NCBI GenBank assembly: GCA_023818655.1
Contig: JAMWCI010000004.1
Location: 1 to 41,887 of the forward strand
DNA length: 41,887 nt
Reading direction: 5' to 3'
Source: Candidatus Omnitrophota bacterium
Lineage (GTDB): Bacteria; Omnitrophota; Gorgyraeia; Gygaellales; Profunditerraquicolaceae
This document shows positions 9,510 to 19,313 of the stretch, piece after piece (position 1 is the first letter of the stretch; each line of letters opens with the position of its first letter). The translations under genes and the position numbers were made by a program. The notes under the pieces are model-generated. The model searched no databases, had not been told where the DNA came from, and saw nothing but the letters and a program-made list of their open reading frames with translations.

Positions 9510-11278
9510 GCAAAAGATAAGGTATTACGCCTTATTCTTAGCGGCGGTGACATTGTTTATATTTTTATCTAGTAGACGTATAACGCAGACCGTCTCCGGC
9601 GAAGAATTGGCTGTATTATCATGCTTTAACGATATTTTCCAGGTAGGTTTAACACAGCATCTGCGTGACTCCGGATTAAAGCCGTTAGACCTTGCTCTTG
9701 TCCACCCCCATCTTTATATGCTTACTGTGCTATGGGCATACGCGCTATTTGGCTACCATGATGTAAGCGCTCGCCTTGTAGGTGTATTTACAGGAATACT
9801 GACCATATTACTTGTCTTCATTATTGTCCAGAGATTTGCGCTGGGAGACCGTCTGAGGCGAATCAAGATAGCAGGCCTGGTGAGTTTAAGTTATGCCTTG
9901 GCTCCTACTACTATTACGGGGGCACTCTTGACGCAGATTGATACCACTGTTTTAATTCCTCTCTTGTTATGCGTTGTTTTGAGCGCAACCCGCTACGTTG
10001 TAGAAAAAAAGCGCATCTGGTTAGTATGGTTATGCTTAAACGTTGTGTTTTCATTCTGGGCGCGACTTTCTACCCCCGGCGTAATAGTGACACTTATCGC
10101 CATTTATTTTTTAGCAAGCAAGGCTGAAGTTTCAATAAAACGTATGATTATTTTAACTTTGGCAGGCGGGGTGTTGGCGTTTCTCGTATTATGGTTTATC
10201 TATTGCAAGATATTAGGTATTCCGTGGTTTAGACTCTTTGGTTATACCACATCCGTTATATACCGTTTTGGTATCGTCAGGAGCGTTGTGCAGAATATAC
10301 AAAATATTCTTTACGTCGTTTTATGGCTTGGGCCGGTGACGTTGTTTACTTTTCTTAATAGCAGGACGCTCTTTTCTGCGCAACCCAAAAGACACAGAAC
10401 CATACGGCATATTTCTTTTTTGCGGTTTTCTGATTTTAATCAGTTTTACTTTTATTTATGGCACTCATCATGGCTACCCGCGTTATCACAGTCCAGCCAT
10501 CCCTTTGGTTTATATCGGTGCAGGATTAATGCTTTCCCGAGAGAAGGGATTGTTTTTGCCAGTCCGTCAAACAGTACTTATTTTTTTGCTTGTATTTTTA
10601 GCGCAACTTATTATTATAGGCGATCCGCTTTATAGTATCAGGTATTTACTGCGCGAGGCCGCGGTGTATGCGCCAACCCAGATTCCCATAATTATCAAAA
10701 CCTTGGTGTACAGATTTTTACTTTTCTTGTTAGTTTGTTTCTTGTTGTGGTTTCGTCTTGTTCCAGCGGCGCGCCTCAACACATTTATAGGTTTTCTTGT
10801 CGTCTCTTCCCTTGCTTCAAGCACGGGAATGACTATTTCGCAGGGCCTCGCTCCTTACCACATAGGATTCAATTATGGCGAAGATGGTATGCAGGAACTT
10901 GTCCAATATCTGCATCGCAAGGTAAAGAAAGGAGACATCATTGTGGCTACGGATGATATTAGTCATAGGCTTGGTCTCTCATCAAAGGCATACCTGGATT
11001 ATTCCATCTGGCATGATACTGAGGCAATGCGCAGGTATCTTCAGGAACCAAAGGTATCCGCGCTTGTCATTAGTATTACCGCTAACACTATTGAGCAGCT
11101 TAGGGCGATACGCCAGGATTCCAAGCTTGCAGAAATACTCCAGAATCATTTTGAATATCGGCATATTGGGACTTACCGCGTCTGGACCAAGATAAAAACC
11201 GTAGCTGCCTCTGCAAGGCAGCTATGTCCGCGGATGCAAACTCTGGCATATAAAAACTGTTTTACCCAGAGAAGATAA
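9472..11278 (+). pseudogene. GT39/ArnT/PMT-like membrane glycosyltransferase split by one apparent frameshift (possibly a sequencing error)
   Basis: ORF 9472-10635 has PMT-like topology (SGEELAVLSCFND..., HPHLYMLTVLWAYALFGYHDVSARLVGVFTGIL). Past about 10390 the sensible protein continues in the other frame: PKDTEPYGIFLFCGFLILISFTFIYGTHHGYPRYHSPAIPLVYIGAGLM..., joining ORF 10505-11278. Confidence 0.7.
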
Positions 11279-11288
11279 TGATGCGAAA

Positions 11289-11951
11289 ATGAATATCTTC
11301 AAAGGACCTCTATTTATTCTAAAAAAACAGCAGCAGGAGATGATAAGAAGATACGTCAGGTATCTTACTGGTAGCCTCCTTGACATAGGTTGCGGCACAA
11401 GACCATTCAAAGAACTCCTTTCAGTTTCTTCCTACCTGAGCATAGATTGGTCAGAGTGCGTCGCTCCAGATGTAGTCGCAAAGTGCGAGCAAATACCTTT
11501 TAAGGAGGCAAGATTTGACAGCGTTATCTGTACCGAACTCCTTGAGCATCTGCGGCAGCCAGAAGAATGTCTTCTGGAGATTAAGCGCGTATTAAAACCC
11601 GGCGGTTTTGTTTACATCACCGTGCCGCAAAGTTGGTGCTTGCATTATGAGCCGCACGATTACTGGAGGTTTACAAAATACGGGATTGAGCATATTCTTA
11701 AGAAAAGCGGTTTTAATGTGCTTGATATTGAAAGGATAGGAGGAATCTTTTCGCTTATTGGAGTCAGGTTAACGGATGTGTTTTGGAACGCGCTTGCCGA
11801 CGGATTGTCTTTTATAAACCGCAGATGGGCTGAGAGGGTTGCTTCATTATTTTGCGCGCCGCTATCGCTTATATTCTACTGTTTAAGTAAGGCTTGGGAT
11901 ACTCTTGGCGATAAGGATGTCTTGGGATGGGCGGTTATAGCCAGAAGATAA
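11289..11951 (+). CDS. Class I SAM-dependent methyltransferase
   Basis: LLDIGCGTRPFKELL, FDSVICTELLEHLRQPEECLLEIKRVLKPGGFVYITVPQSWCLHYEPHDYWRFT. Confidence 0.85.
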   Translation: MNIFKGPLFILKKQQQEMIRRYVRYLTGSLLDIGCGTRPFKELLSVSSYLSIDWSECVAPDVVAKCEQIPFKEARFDSVICTELLEHLRQPEECLLEIKRVLKPGGFVYITVPQSWCLHYEPHDYWRFTKYGIEHILKKSGFNVLDIERIGGIFSLIGVRLTDVFWNALADGLSFINRRWAERVASLFCAPLSLIFYCLSKAWDTLGDKDVLGWAVIARR

Positions 11952-13057
11952 CCAAGGTCTGCCATATAGTTGACAGTCTATCCATAGGCGGTCTGGAAAA
12001 GATTATAATTGAGATAATTTTTAATCTTAAAGGATACGAGCAGGCAGTGTGGTGTTTAAAAGAAAAAGGTATCTTGGCCCAACATGTAGAACAAAGAGGT
12101 ATAAAAGTAAGAAATTTTGATTTCGGTGGTTCCTTGCGTTTTTCTGCAGCAAATAGACTTGCCTCGGAGTTAAAAAAGGAAAGGTTTGATATAGTGCATT
12201 GCCATGGCTTTTTTCCTTCTATCTGGGGCAGGATAGCTGCCATAATGGCCGGCATACCGATAAGGATTGTCCATTGCCAAAACATTTATTACGGGATACC
12301 TTTCAGAGAAAGGCTAAAATTTATAATTTTAACTTATTTTACCACCAAGATTATCGCGGTATCTGAAGCGGTGAAAAGATGTTTAACAGAATATCTTAAG
12401 ATAAATCCCCATAAGATAGTCGTGGTCTATAATAGCGCTTCTGCAATAACCCCCATAGAGCAGCAGGAGAGAGTATCGTTCCGTAAATCTCTTGGGTTAG
12501 GAGATGAGGATTTTGTCGTAGGGAGTGTAGCTAGATTAATACCAATTAAAGGACACCGGACTTTGATAGATGCTATAAGCCAGTGTAAGCGGTTCAGTCC
12601 ACAGTGCAAGTGTATTATAGTGGGCGACGGGCCGGAGAGAGAAAGACTGGCATTACAGATTAAAGGACTAGGTCTGGAAGGAAGAGTGTTGCTTTTAGGA
12701 TGGAGACGAGACGTCCATAATTTACTTTCCATAATCGACGTATTTGTCTTGCCGTCTCTGGAAAGAGAAGGATTACCTCTGGTTTTGGCAGAGGCCTCTG
12801 CAGCAGGGTTACCTCTTCTGGTTACGGATGTAGGAGGCAACGCCGAGATAGCCAAAGACGGGTTTAATGCGTTGCATTTTGGAGTGGGGCAACCAGAAGA
12901 GTTAGCGGAAAAAATAGAATTCCTGATGAGTAACCCTGAGGAGAGGAAACGAATGGGAGAGAATTCAAAAAAAATCTGGAAGGATAAATTTACGACAGAG
13001 ATAATGCTGGAGAGGATTGATGCTATATATAAGGCCTCTCTAACGGCCACAGGATAG
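11927..13057 (+). CDS. Glycosyltransferase family 4
   Basis: KVCHIVDSLSIGGLEKIIIEII, VGSVARLIPIKGHRTLIDAI, VGDGPERERL, FVLPSLEREGLPLVLAEASAAGLPLLVTDVGGNAEI. Confidence 0.9.
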   Translation: MGGYSQKITKVCHIVDSLSIGGLEKIIIEIIFNLKGYEQAVWCLKEKGILAQHVEQRGIKVRNFDFGGSLRFSAANRLASELKKERFDIVHCHGFFPSIWGRIAAIMAGIPIRIVHCQNIYYGIPFRERLKFIILTYFTTKIIAVSEAVKRCLTEYLKINPHKIVVVYNSASAITPIEQQERVSFRKSLGLGDEDFVVGSVARLIPIKGHRTLIDAISQCKRFSPQCKCIIVGDGPERERLALQIKGLGLEGRVLLLGWRRDVHNLLSIIDVFVLPSLEREGLPLVLAEASAAGLPLLVTDVGGNAEIAKDGFNALHFGVGQPEELAEKIEFLMSNPEERKRMGENSKKIWKDKFTTEIMLERIDAIYKASLTATG

Positions 13058-13068
13058 TTTATAGTGCT

Positions 13069-13725
13069 ATGGGGATAAAAGATACGGTGCAGAGGTGGGC
13101 AGGTTTTCTATCTCCGCCAAGTCCTAATCTTAACATAAGCCATAAGATAAAAGAGTTGCTGGTTGAGTTGGACAATCAGGCTAAGTTATTGGATATAGGC
13201 TCTGGAAAACGCCGATTATCTTGCCGCGCCATAAATATGGATATAAAATTTTTTCCCGGGGTGGATGTCATAGGAGACGCGCACAATCCACCTTTTAAAG
13301 ACGATTATTTTGATTTGGTGATTGCCCGGGCAGTAATAGAGCATGTCAAGGACCCGCGGCGGACAGTAAGTCAGATATACCGCATTTTAAAAAAAGGCGG
13401 CTGCGTTTACGCAGAGGTGCCATTTTTGCAGCCATACCATTGCGCTCCGGATGATTTTCAGAGATATACATTGAGCGGTTTGGAGAATCTGTTTAAGGAT
13501 TTTAAGAAGTTAGATAGCGGATTTTGCGTTGGCCCTACCGGAGCCCTGTTAGGGATTTTGCAGGAATATATCGCGTTATTTATCGGTATTCCTATAGCAA
13601 GGGGCATAATTTATTTTCTGCTTGGCTGGATATTCTTTCCGTTGAGATACTTAGATTTGCTTTTTGCAAAACGCAAGAAAGCATCTCTTATTGCCTCAAG
13701 TCTTTATTTTTTAGGCAAGAAATAA
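13069..13725 (+). CDS. Class I SAM-dependent methyltransferase
   Basis: LLDIGSGKRRLSCRAINMDIKFFPGVDVIGDAHNPPFKDDYFDLVIARAVIEHVKDPRRTVSQIYRILKKGGCVYAEVPF. Confidence 0.85.
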   Translation: MGIKDTVQRWAGFLSPPSPNLNISHKIKELLVELDNQAKLLDIGSGKRRLSCRAINMDIKFFPGVDVIGDAHNPPFKDDYFDLVIARAVIEHVKDPRRTVSQIYRILKKGGCVYAEVPFLQPYHCAPDDFQRYTLSGLENLFKDFKKLDSGFCVGPTGALLGILQEYIALFIGIPIARGIIYFLLGWIFFPLRYLDLLFAKRKKASLIASSLYFLGKK

Positions 13726-13727
13726 AC

Positions 13728-14855
13728 ATGGGATTAAGATACAATATACTCTATCTTCACGAGACTGCTCAAATGAGCGGAGCAGAAAATAGTCTTTTTA
13801 ATTTGGTTAAAAATATAGATAAGGCAAGATTTAATCCTGTATTTGTTTGTCCCGGAGGAGGGTTATTTTCTGATATGCTCAGGCGGTCCGGGATAAAGGT
13901 ATATGCGTTGAATTTTCCTGCATTGCGTAAAATTATCGGCGTAATCCCTACGGTAAAGAAGTTACGTTCTATTATGAGAGAAGAAAAAACCAACTTGGTG
14001 CATTCTAACAGTATCCGCACCAATATTTATGCCGCGCTGTCTGCGCGGCCCAAAGGCATACCTATTATTTGGCATGCCAGAAACCTGATTACCGATGAGG
14101 TCGTTGATTTGGACAGGTTATTTTCTTTTCTTGCCGATAAGATTATATGCAACTCTTATGCCATAAGCAGACGTTTTCTTAAGAAGGGCAAGGTGCCGGA
14201 TAAGGTTACAGTGATTTATAACGGCGTGGATACCGATATATTTAATCCGCGGGCAAATGGAGAAAGAATCAGGGAAGAATTTAACATCCCGTCAGAATCT
14301 CGCATTGTCGGCATCACCTCGCGTTTTCATGCGGATAAGGGACACGAATTATTCTTTCAGGCAGCCAGACTCGTCCTTAAAGAAATTGCGAATTGCAGGT
14401 TTCTGGTTGTTGGCGGTGCAGTATTTAATAAAGACGCTTGGAGGGAGAAATATCTGAGAAATTTGGTTAGAGAATATAATATAGCCGACAAGGTGATTTT
14501 TACCGGTTTTAGGCATGATATGCCAGAGGTTTACGCGGCAATGGATATATTTGTCTTGGCGGCAAAGGCAGAGCCTTGCGGCAGGGTTATTTTAGAAGCT
14601 ATGGCTTCTGGAAAGCCGGTGGTTGCCGCTAAAACCGGAGGCACTCCCGAGATTGTCGTAGATGGTGTAACCGGAATATTGCTTGACCCGCTAAACCCTG
14701 ACATTATGGCTAAGGCAATATTAAATCTGCTAAATAATAAAGAACTGGTCAGCGCCATGGGAGGATCCGGGCGGCAACGCGCCAAGCGCCTGTTTAGTAT
14801 CGTGCAGAATGTGGCCCAAACAGAAAAAGAATATTTTAAGATTTTGGGAGAATAG
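13728..14855 (+). CDS. Glycosyltransferase family 4
   Basis: ATG at 13728 gives MGLRYNILYLHETAQMSGAENSLFNLVKN; VGITSRFHADKGHELFFQAARLV, VLAAKAEPCGRVILEAMASGKPVVAAKTGGTPEIV. The track start at 13524 overlaps the upstream methyltransferase. Confidence 0.9.
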   Translation: MGLRYNILYLHETAQMSGAENSLFNLVKNIDKARFNPVFVCPGGGLFSDMLRRSGIKVYALNFPALRKIIGVIPTVKKLRSIMREEKTNLVHSNSIRTNIYAALSARPKGIPIIWHARNLITDEVVDLDRLFSFLADKIICNSYAISRRFLKKGKVPDKVTVIYNGVDTDIFNPRANGERIREEFNIPSESRIVGITSRFHADKGHELFFQAARLVLKEIANCRFLVVGGAVFNKDAWREKYLRNLVREYNIADKVIFTGFRHDMPEVYAAMDIFVLAAKAEPCGRVILEAMASGKPVVAAKTGGTPEIVVDGVTGILLDPLNPDIMAKAILNLLNNKELVSAMGGSGRQRAKRLFSIVQNVAQTEKEYFKILGE

Positions 14856-14858
14856 AAT

Positions 14859-15620
14859 ATGGATAAGTTATCCGTTGTCATTTTGACTAAGAACGAAGAA
14901 GCTCAGATTAGAAAGTGCTTAGAGAGCATTAAATGGGCTGATGAGATAATAATTGTTGACGATTTTAGCACAGATAGGACGCTTCAAATATGCCGGGAAT
15001 ACACAGATAAGATATTTCAAAAGAAGCTTGAAGGATTTAGCGCGCAAAGGGAGTTTGGCGCTTTCCAAGCAGGTGGGCCATGGGTTCTTCATTTAGATGC
15101 GGATGAAGTGGTCACTCCTGCATTACAAGAGGAAATCAAGGAGATTTTAGAAAAAGGCACGGATTGCGATGGCTTCTTGATTTATAGACCAACAGTCTAT
15201 CTGGGCAGATTGATGCGTTATTGTGGATGGAGAGCGCGGCCGTTGCTTTTATTCCGGAAAAACAAGGGGCGCTACGACGGAAGATTAGTGCATGAAAGGA
15301 TTAGCGTTGACGGCAAGATAGGATGTTTGCGTAATGAGATAATACACAAAGGGTATAAAAATCTCTCTGAGCACTTTGCCAAGATGGATTTGTATACCAC
15401 TTATGACGCGGAAGAATTATGGCGAAAGGGCAAAAGATTAAATATTTTTAATTATCCTGTCTATTTTATCCTGAAGCCATCTTTCATTTTCTTTAGGAGG
15501 TATATCATCCAGAGAGGGTTTAAAGAAGGGCTAAGAGGGCTTTTTATAAGCGTGATAACCGCTTTTATAGTTTTTATGAATTATGCAAAGCTATGGGAAA
15601 AACAGAAGAATGCGCATTAA
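14859..15620 (+). CDS. Glycosyltransferase family 2, WaaE/KdtX-like
   Basis: LSVVILTKNEEAQIRKCLESIKWADEIIIVDDFSTDRTLQICREYTDKIFQKKLEGFSAQREFG, LHLDADEVVTPALQEEI. Confidence 0.88.
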   Translation: MDKLSVVILTKNEEAQIRKCLESIKWADEIIIVDDFSTDRTLQICREYTDKIFQKKLEGFSAQREFGAFQAGGPWVLHLDADEVVTPALQEEIKEILEKGTDCDGFLIYRPTVYLGRLMRYCGWRARPLLLFRKNKGRYDGRLVHERISVDGKIGCLRNEIIHKGYKNLSEHFAKMDLYTTYDAEELWRKGKRLNIFNYPVYFILKPSFIFFRRYIIQRGFKEGLRGLFISVITAFIVFMNYAKLWEKQKNAH

Positions 15621-16725
15621 AACCTTGATAGAAAATTTCTATCTTTTTTCAAGAAGCTTATTGTTGTCTCCGTTGTTGGCCTTGCGCAAGACAAAGATAC
15701 CCGCAAATGACCAGATAAGAAAAATACTGCTATTGCGGCATGACAGGATTGGGGATATGGTGTTATCCACGCCTGTATTTTATGCCTTAAGACGTGGTTA
15801 TCCAAATGCCGTTATCGTCGTTTTGGCTTCCGTAAGTAATAAAGAGGTAATTAAGTATGATCCGGCGGTAAATGAGATAATTGTCTATCAAGGGATTTGG
15901 CATTTTCTTAAAGAGTTTAGGGATAAGGAAATCGATTTGGCAATAGACCTTTTTTATACCTATGAATTAAAGAGCGCATTTTTGACTTACATTTTCGGGG
16001 CAAGATACAGGATGGGATTTGAAAATGCCGGCCGGCAAATATTCTTTAATATCAAAGGGCCAAAGATAAAGCGTAGCGGCAATATGATTGAACATCTGCT
16101 TGAGCTAGTAAGTTGTTTGGGGATAGAAAAAAAAGCTATTAGACCAAGACTGTATTTACAAGAAGAGGAGAAGAATTGGGCAATAGATTATTTGAAAGAA
16201 AACGACATAGATTTAGATAAAATAACAATAGCGCTTCATCCTGGCGCATTTTTTCCTAGTCAGCGATGGCCGCTGGATAATTTTATAACGCTCTCTGATA
16301 AGATTAGGGATGAATTTGGCGCAAATATTATTTTCTTTGGAGAAAAGGATGATGAAGCATTATTAAGGCGTCACAGCGAGATTATGGGAAGCGACCGGAC
16401 TAAGCTTTTTTTTGATTTGAATCTTAGGCAGTTTATCGCTGTATTAGCCTGTTGCGACCTGTTAATATGCAATAATTCCGGACCACTGCATATCGCCTCG
16501 GCGTTGGAAATACCGACAGTTTCTGTTATGGGGCCTACCGATCCTATTTTGTGGAGTCCGACAGGCAAGGATGATACGGTGATAAGGAAAAATATATCCT
16601 GTAGCCCATGTAGCAGAGACTTTTGCTCCAGGCATGATTGTATGAGGCTAGTAACGGTTGAGGAGGTTATGGAGGTCGTAAGGTTACAGATAAAAAAGAT
16701 ATGTAGCGTAAAGGATAGGATATGA
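15610..16725 (+). CDS. Glycosyltransferase family 9 (ADP-heptose:LPS heptosyltransferase-like)
   Basis: KILLLRHDRIGDMVLSTPVFYALRRGYPNAVIVVL, IALHPGAFFPSQRWPLDNF, LLICNNSGPLHIASALEIPTVSVMGPTDPILWSP; start taken at ATG 15610 (track start 15583). Confidence 0.88.
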   Translation: MRIKTLIENFYLFSRSLLLSPLLALRKTKIPANDQIRKILLLRHDRIGDMVLSTPVFYALRRGYPNAVIVVLASVSNKEVIKYDPAVNEIIVYQGIWHFLKEFRDKEIDLAIDLFYTYELKSAFLTYIFGARYRMGFENAGRQIFFNIKGPKIKRSGNMIEHLLELVSCLGIEKKAIRPRLYLQEEEKNWAIDYLKENDIDLDKITIALHPGAFFPSQRWPLDNFITLSDKIRDEFGANIIFFGEKDDEALLRRHSEIMGSDRTKLFFDLNLRQFIAVLACCDLLICNNSGPLHIASALEIPTVSVMGPTDPILWSPTGKDDTVIRKNISCSPCSRDFCSRHDCMRLVTVEEVMEVVRLQIKKICSVKDRI

Positions 16726-17612
16726 CGACAGGATTACAAGACGCAGAAAGGAAGAATAGATGCGCCCTGTGTGGGTGTAGTCAGATAAATATATTGTATA
16801 ACCTGCCTGCTTTTAATATCATGAAATGCGAAAGGTGCAATTTTATGTTTAACGATAAATGGGATAGTTTTTCTGAGGAAACTACAATGGCAACACGAGA
16901 GAAAACTGACGCGTTAAATTCACAACGTGATTTTGAAGCAGAAAAAGAGGTTTATCGCGACAGGTTTCTCAGAGAATTGGCAGAGATATCGCGCTTGAAA
17001 AAGACAGGCAGATTATTGGATATAGGGTGTGCCTGCGGGTATTTTCTTAGGGTAGCGCAAGATACAGGATGGCAGGCTTACGGCATAGATATCGATAAGA
17101 ATGCGGTGGAATATGGAAGAAACAAATATGCCTTAAACCTCAAATATGGCGTATTAAATTACGGACAATATCCGGAAAAATATTTTGATGTGGTGACTTT
17201 GTTCCATGCCCTTGAACATATGCCTGATTTTGAGAAAGTTATATCGATTATCAAAACCATCCTGAAGGATAATGGCCTGCTGGTAATAGATGTCCCCAAT
17301 GTCAATGATTTGAGGCGAAGATTATTCGGAAGGGATTGGCCGATGTTTAGACAGGAACACTTATGGTATTTTTCAAAGCATACTCTTCAGCTACTCCTTG
17401 AAAGATACGGATTCAAGATAATAAAAACTAGATTGCACGGCGGCAGCAATATCGCGTTTAAATTGGATAAGGTTACTCATAGGGCTGCTACGGAGTTTAT
17501 AGCCAAACATTTTAGGTATATCCGCCATTTTAAACATATATTCAGACGAATATACAATTTATTGGGTTTTAACGAAGATATCCTTGTATATGCAAAAAAT
17601 ATTAATCATTAA
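16722..17612 (+). CDS. Class I SAM-dependent methyltransferase with N-terminal Cys4 zinc-ribbon-like motif
   Basis: CALCGC...CERC at the N-terminus; LLDIGCACGYFLRVAQDTGWQAYGIDIDKNAVEYG, FDVVTLFHALEHMPDFEKVI. Confidence 0.88.
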   Translation: MTTGLQDAERKNRCALCGCSQINILYNLPAFNIMKCERCNFMFNDKWDSFSEETTMATREKTDALNSQRDFEAEKEVYRDRFLRELAEISRLKKTGRLLDIGCACGYFLRVAQDTGWQAYGIDIDKNAVEYGRNKYALNLKYGVLNYGQYPEKYFDVVTLFHALEHMPDFEKVISIIKTILKDNGLLVIDVPNVNDLRRRLFGRDWPMFRQEHLWYFSKHTLQLLLERYGFKIIKTRLHGGSNIAFKLDKVTHRAATEFIAKHFRYIRHFKHIFRRIYNLLGFNEDILVYAKNINH

Positions 17613-18630
17613 TCTGGGCGGCATAGGCGATTTACTATTTTCCAGTGTCGCCATAAAATCGCTAAGAGAGTTGTATAAAAATTCTATCTTTGATATATTG
17701 GTTGTTGAACGGATAGCAGAAGCAGCTCAGGAGTTAGGTTTATTTGATACTGTATTTATACGTCATAAAGGTATCCTAAATACAGCAAGATTATTATCAA
17801 GATTAAGGCGCAGAAGATACGACCTGGTTGTAAATATGCGCACTATAACAGACTGGATAGGTGCAATCAAGATGTTTTTGCTTGTGAAAACAATAAACGG
17901 CTCTTGCTCAGCCGGTCGCAATACAGATAACAGGGGGTTCTTTTTTGATATTAAGGTCCCAGAAACTACCATGGGCAATCATCATGAGATGGAGTATGAC
18001 ATAGACACGGCAAGGGCGTTAGGGGCAGGGATTTGTGACAGAAAGATAGAATTGAATATAGATAAGCACCAAGAGAAGATGAAGCAGTTTTTAAGAAACG
18101 CAGGCTTAACTCAAGAGGATGTTTTGATAGGAGTGCATCCTGGCGGAAAGCCATCTCACCGCTGGCCGGTTGAGAATTTTATCAAGGTTATAGAATGGCT
18201 TGACAAAAAAATACAATGTAAGTTTATAGTTACTGGAGACGCCCAAGATAAAATTATTATAGAACAGATACGCAGAAAAACAGGGGTGAAGATAATCAAT
18301 CTTGAAGAAAGACTCAGTATAGGAGAGTTAGGCGCGTTGATAAGTATGTGCAGCCTTTATATTGCCAATGATACCGGGCCGATGCACATCGCAGCTATAC
18401 TGAATACACCGCTTGTAGCTATATTTGGTCCCGGATATATTAACCGCTTTGATCCAAGGAGCATTTCCAATAAGGCTGTGGTAATGTATAAAAGGTCAGG
18501 TTGCGCTCCCTGCGATAAGACAAGTTGCAAGAAGACAGACTGTTTAAGAAACATATCTCCGGAGGAAGTGCTGGAGGCGTCTTTAGGATTATTGCGCCAT
18601 AAGATAAGGGGAGTGGTAGAAAGACAATGA
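17584..18630 (+). CDS. Glycosyltransferase family 9 (heptosyltransferase-like)
   Basis: KILIINLGGIGDLLFSSVAIKSLRELY, IGVHPGGKPSHRWPVENF, YIANDTGPMHIAAILNTPLVAIFGPG. Confidence 0.88.
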   Translation: MYMQKILIINLGGIGDLLFSSVAIKSLRELYKNSIFDILVVERIAEAAQELGLFDTVFIRHKGILNTARLLSRLRRRRYDLVVNMRTITDWIGAIKMFLLVKTINGSCSAGRNTDNRGFFFDIKVPETTMGNHHEMEYDIDTARALGAGICDRKIELNIDKHQEKMKQFLRNAGLTQEDVLIGVHPGGKPSHRWPVENFIKVIEWLDKKIQCKFIVTGDAQDKIIIEQIRRKTGVKIINLEERLSIGELGALISMCSLYIANDTGPMHIAAILNTPLVAIFGPGYINRFDPRSISNKAVVMYKRSGCAPCDKTSCKKTDCLRNISPEEVLEASLGLLRHKIRGVVERQ

Positions 18631-19313
18631 GATTTATCGCGAAGTTGTATTATTTAGTCCACACGTTAACTTCTAAGCCAGAGGAAAGAGGAGAGTATTC
18701 TGTCGGACATTGGCAGAGCCAAGTTAGGATCGAGGTATTTAATTTATGCAAAAAAATTAACGGACGGGTAGTCGAAATAGGGTGTGGCGAAGGTTTATTT
18801 CTCGTAAAGTTAGCCCAGTGTCATAACGGATTAGAGATATGGGGGTTAGATAATAACAGGAAGATACTTTCGCAGCTAAAAGATAAATCTTTGCAGGAGG
18901 GATTTGCCAATATGCATTTCGTATTGGGCGAAGCAGGGTATTTGCCATTTTCCGATGAATGTTTTGATACCGTTATTTGCATAAATACTTCTATCAATAT
19001 GCCGTCCATAGACTACCTTAAGATGGCATTGTCAGAGATGATGCGTATATGCAAAAAAGGCGGGAAGATAATTTTTGAGTACCGCAATTCGTTAAATAAA
19101 TTGCTCAATCTTAAATACAGACTGGCGCGTTATTACGATGAAACATTAGGACCGTTACCATTAAATACGTTCAGCACAGAAATGATAAATTCTTTTATAA
19201 AAAGTGCAAACTTTAGAGTATTGAATAGAAGGTTTATTCCTAAGTTTTTTGAACATCATTGGTTGAGGGCATTTTCGCCTATAATAATCGTAGAAGCAAT
19301 CAAGGAATGTTAA
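18627..19313 (+). CDS. Class I SAM-dependent methyltransferase
   Basis: VVEIGCGEGLFLVKLAQCHNGLEIWGLDNN, FDTVICINTSINMPSIDYLKMALSEMMRICKKGGKIIFEYRN. Confidence 0.85.
   Translation: MRFIAKLYYLVHTLTSKPEERGEYSVGHWQSQVRIEVFNLCKKINGRVVEIGCGEGLFLVKLAQCHNGLEIWGLDNNRKILSQLKDKSLQEGFANMHFVLGEAGYLPFSDECFDTVICINTSINMPSIDYLKMALSEMMRICKKGGKIIFEYRNSLNKLLNLKYRLARYYDETLGPLPLNTFSTEMINSFIKSANFRVLNRRFIPKFFEHHWLRAFSPIIIVEAIKEC

Noticed and set aside
10735-11195. Small plus-strand ORFs (10735-10956, 10941-11195) within the GT39 3' half
   Set aside because: Out-of-frame with the coherent membrane-protein reading; explained by overlap.
11202-11224. Rho-independent terminator at the 9-bp hairpin
   Set aside because: No U-tract follows (TGTCCGCGG), so terminator function is not supported.
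12427-13050. 207-aa antisense ORF opposite a GT4 gene
   Set aside because: Ser/Pro-rich shadow of a well-supported glycosyltransferase; no independent evidence.
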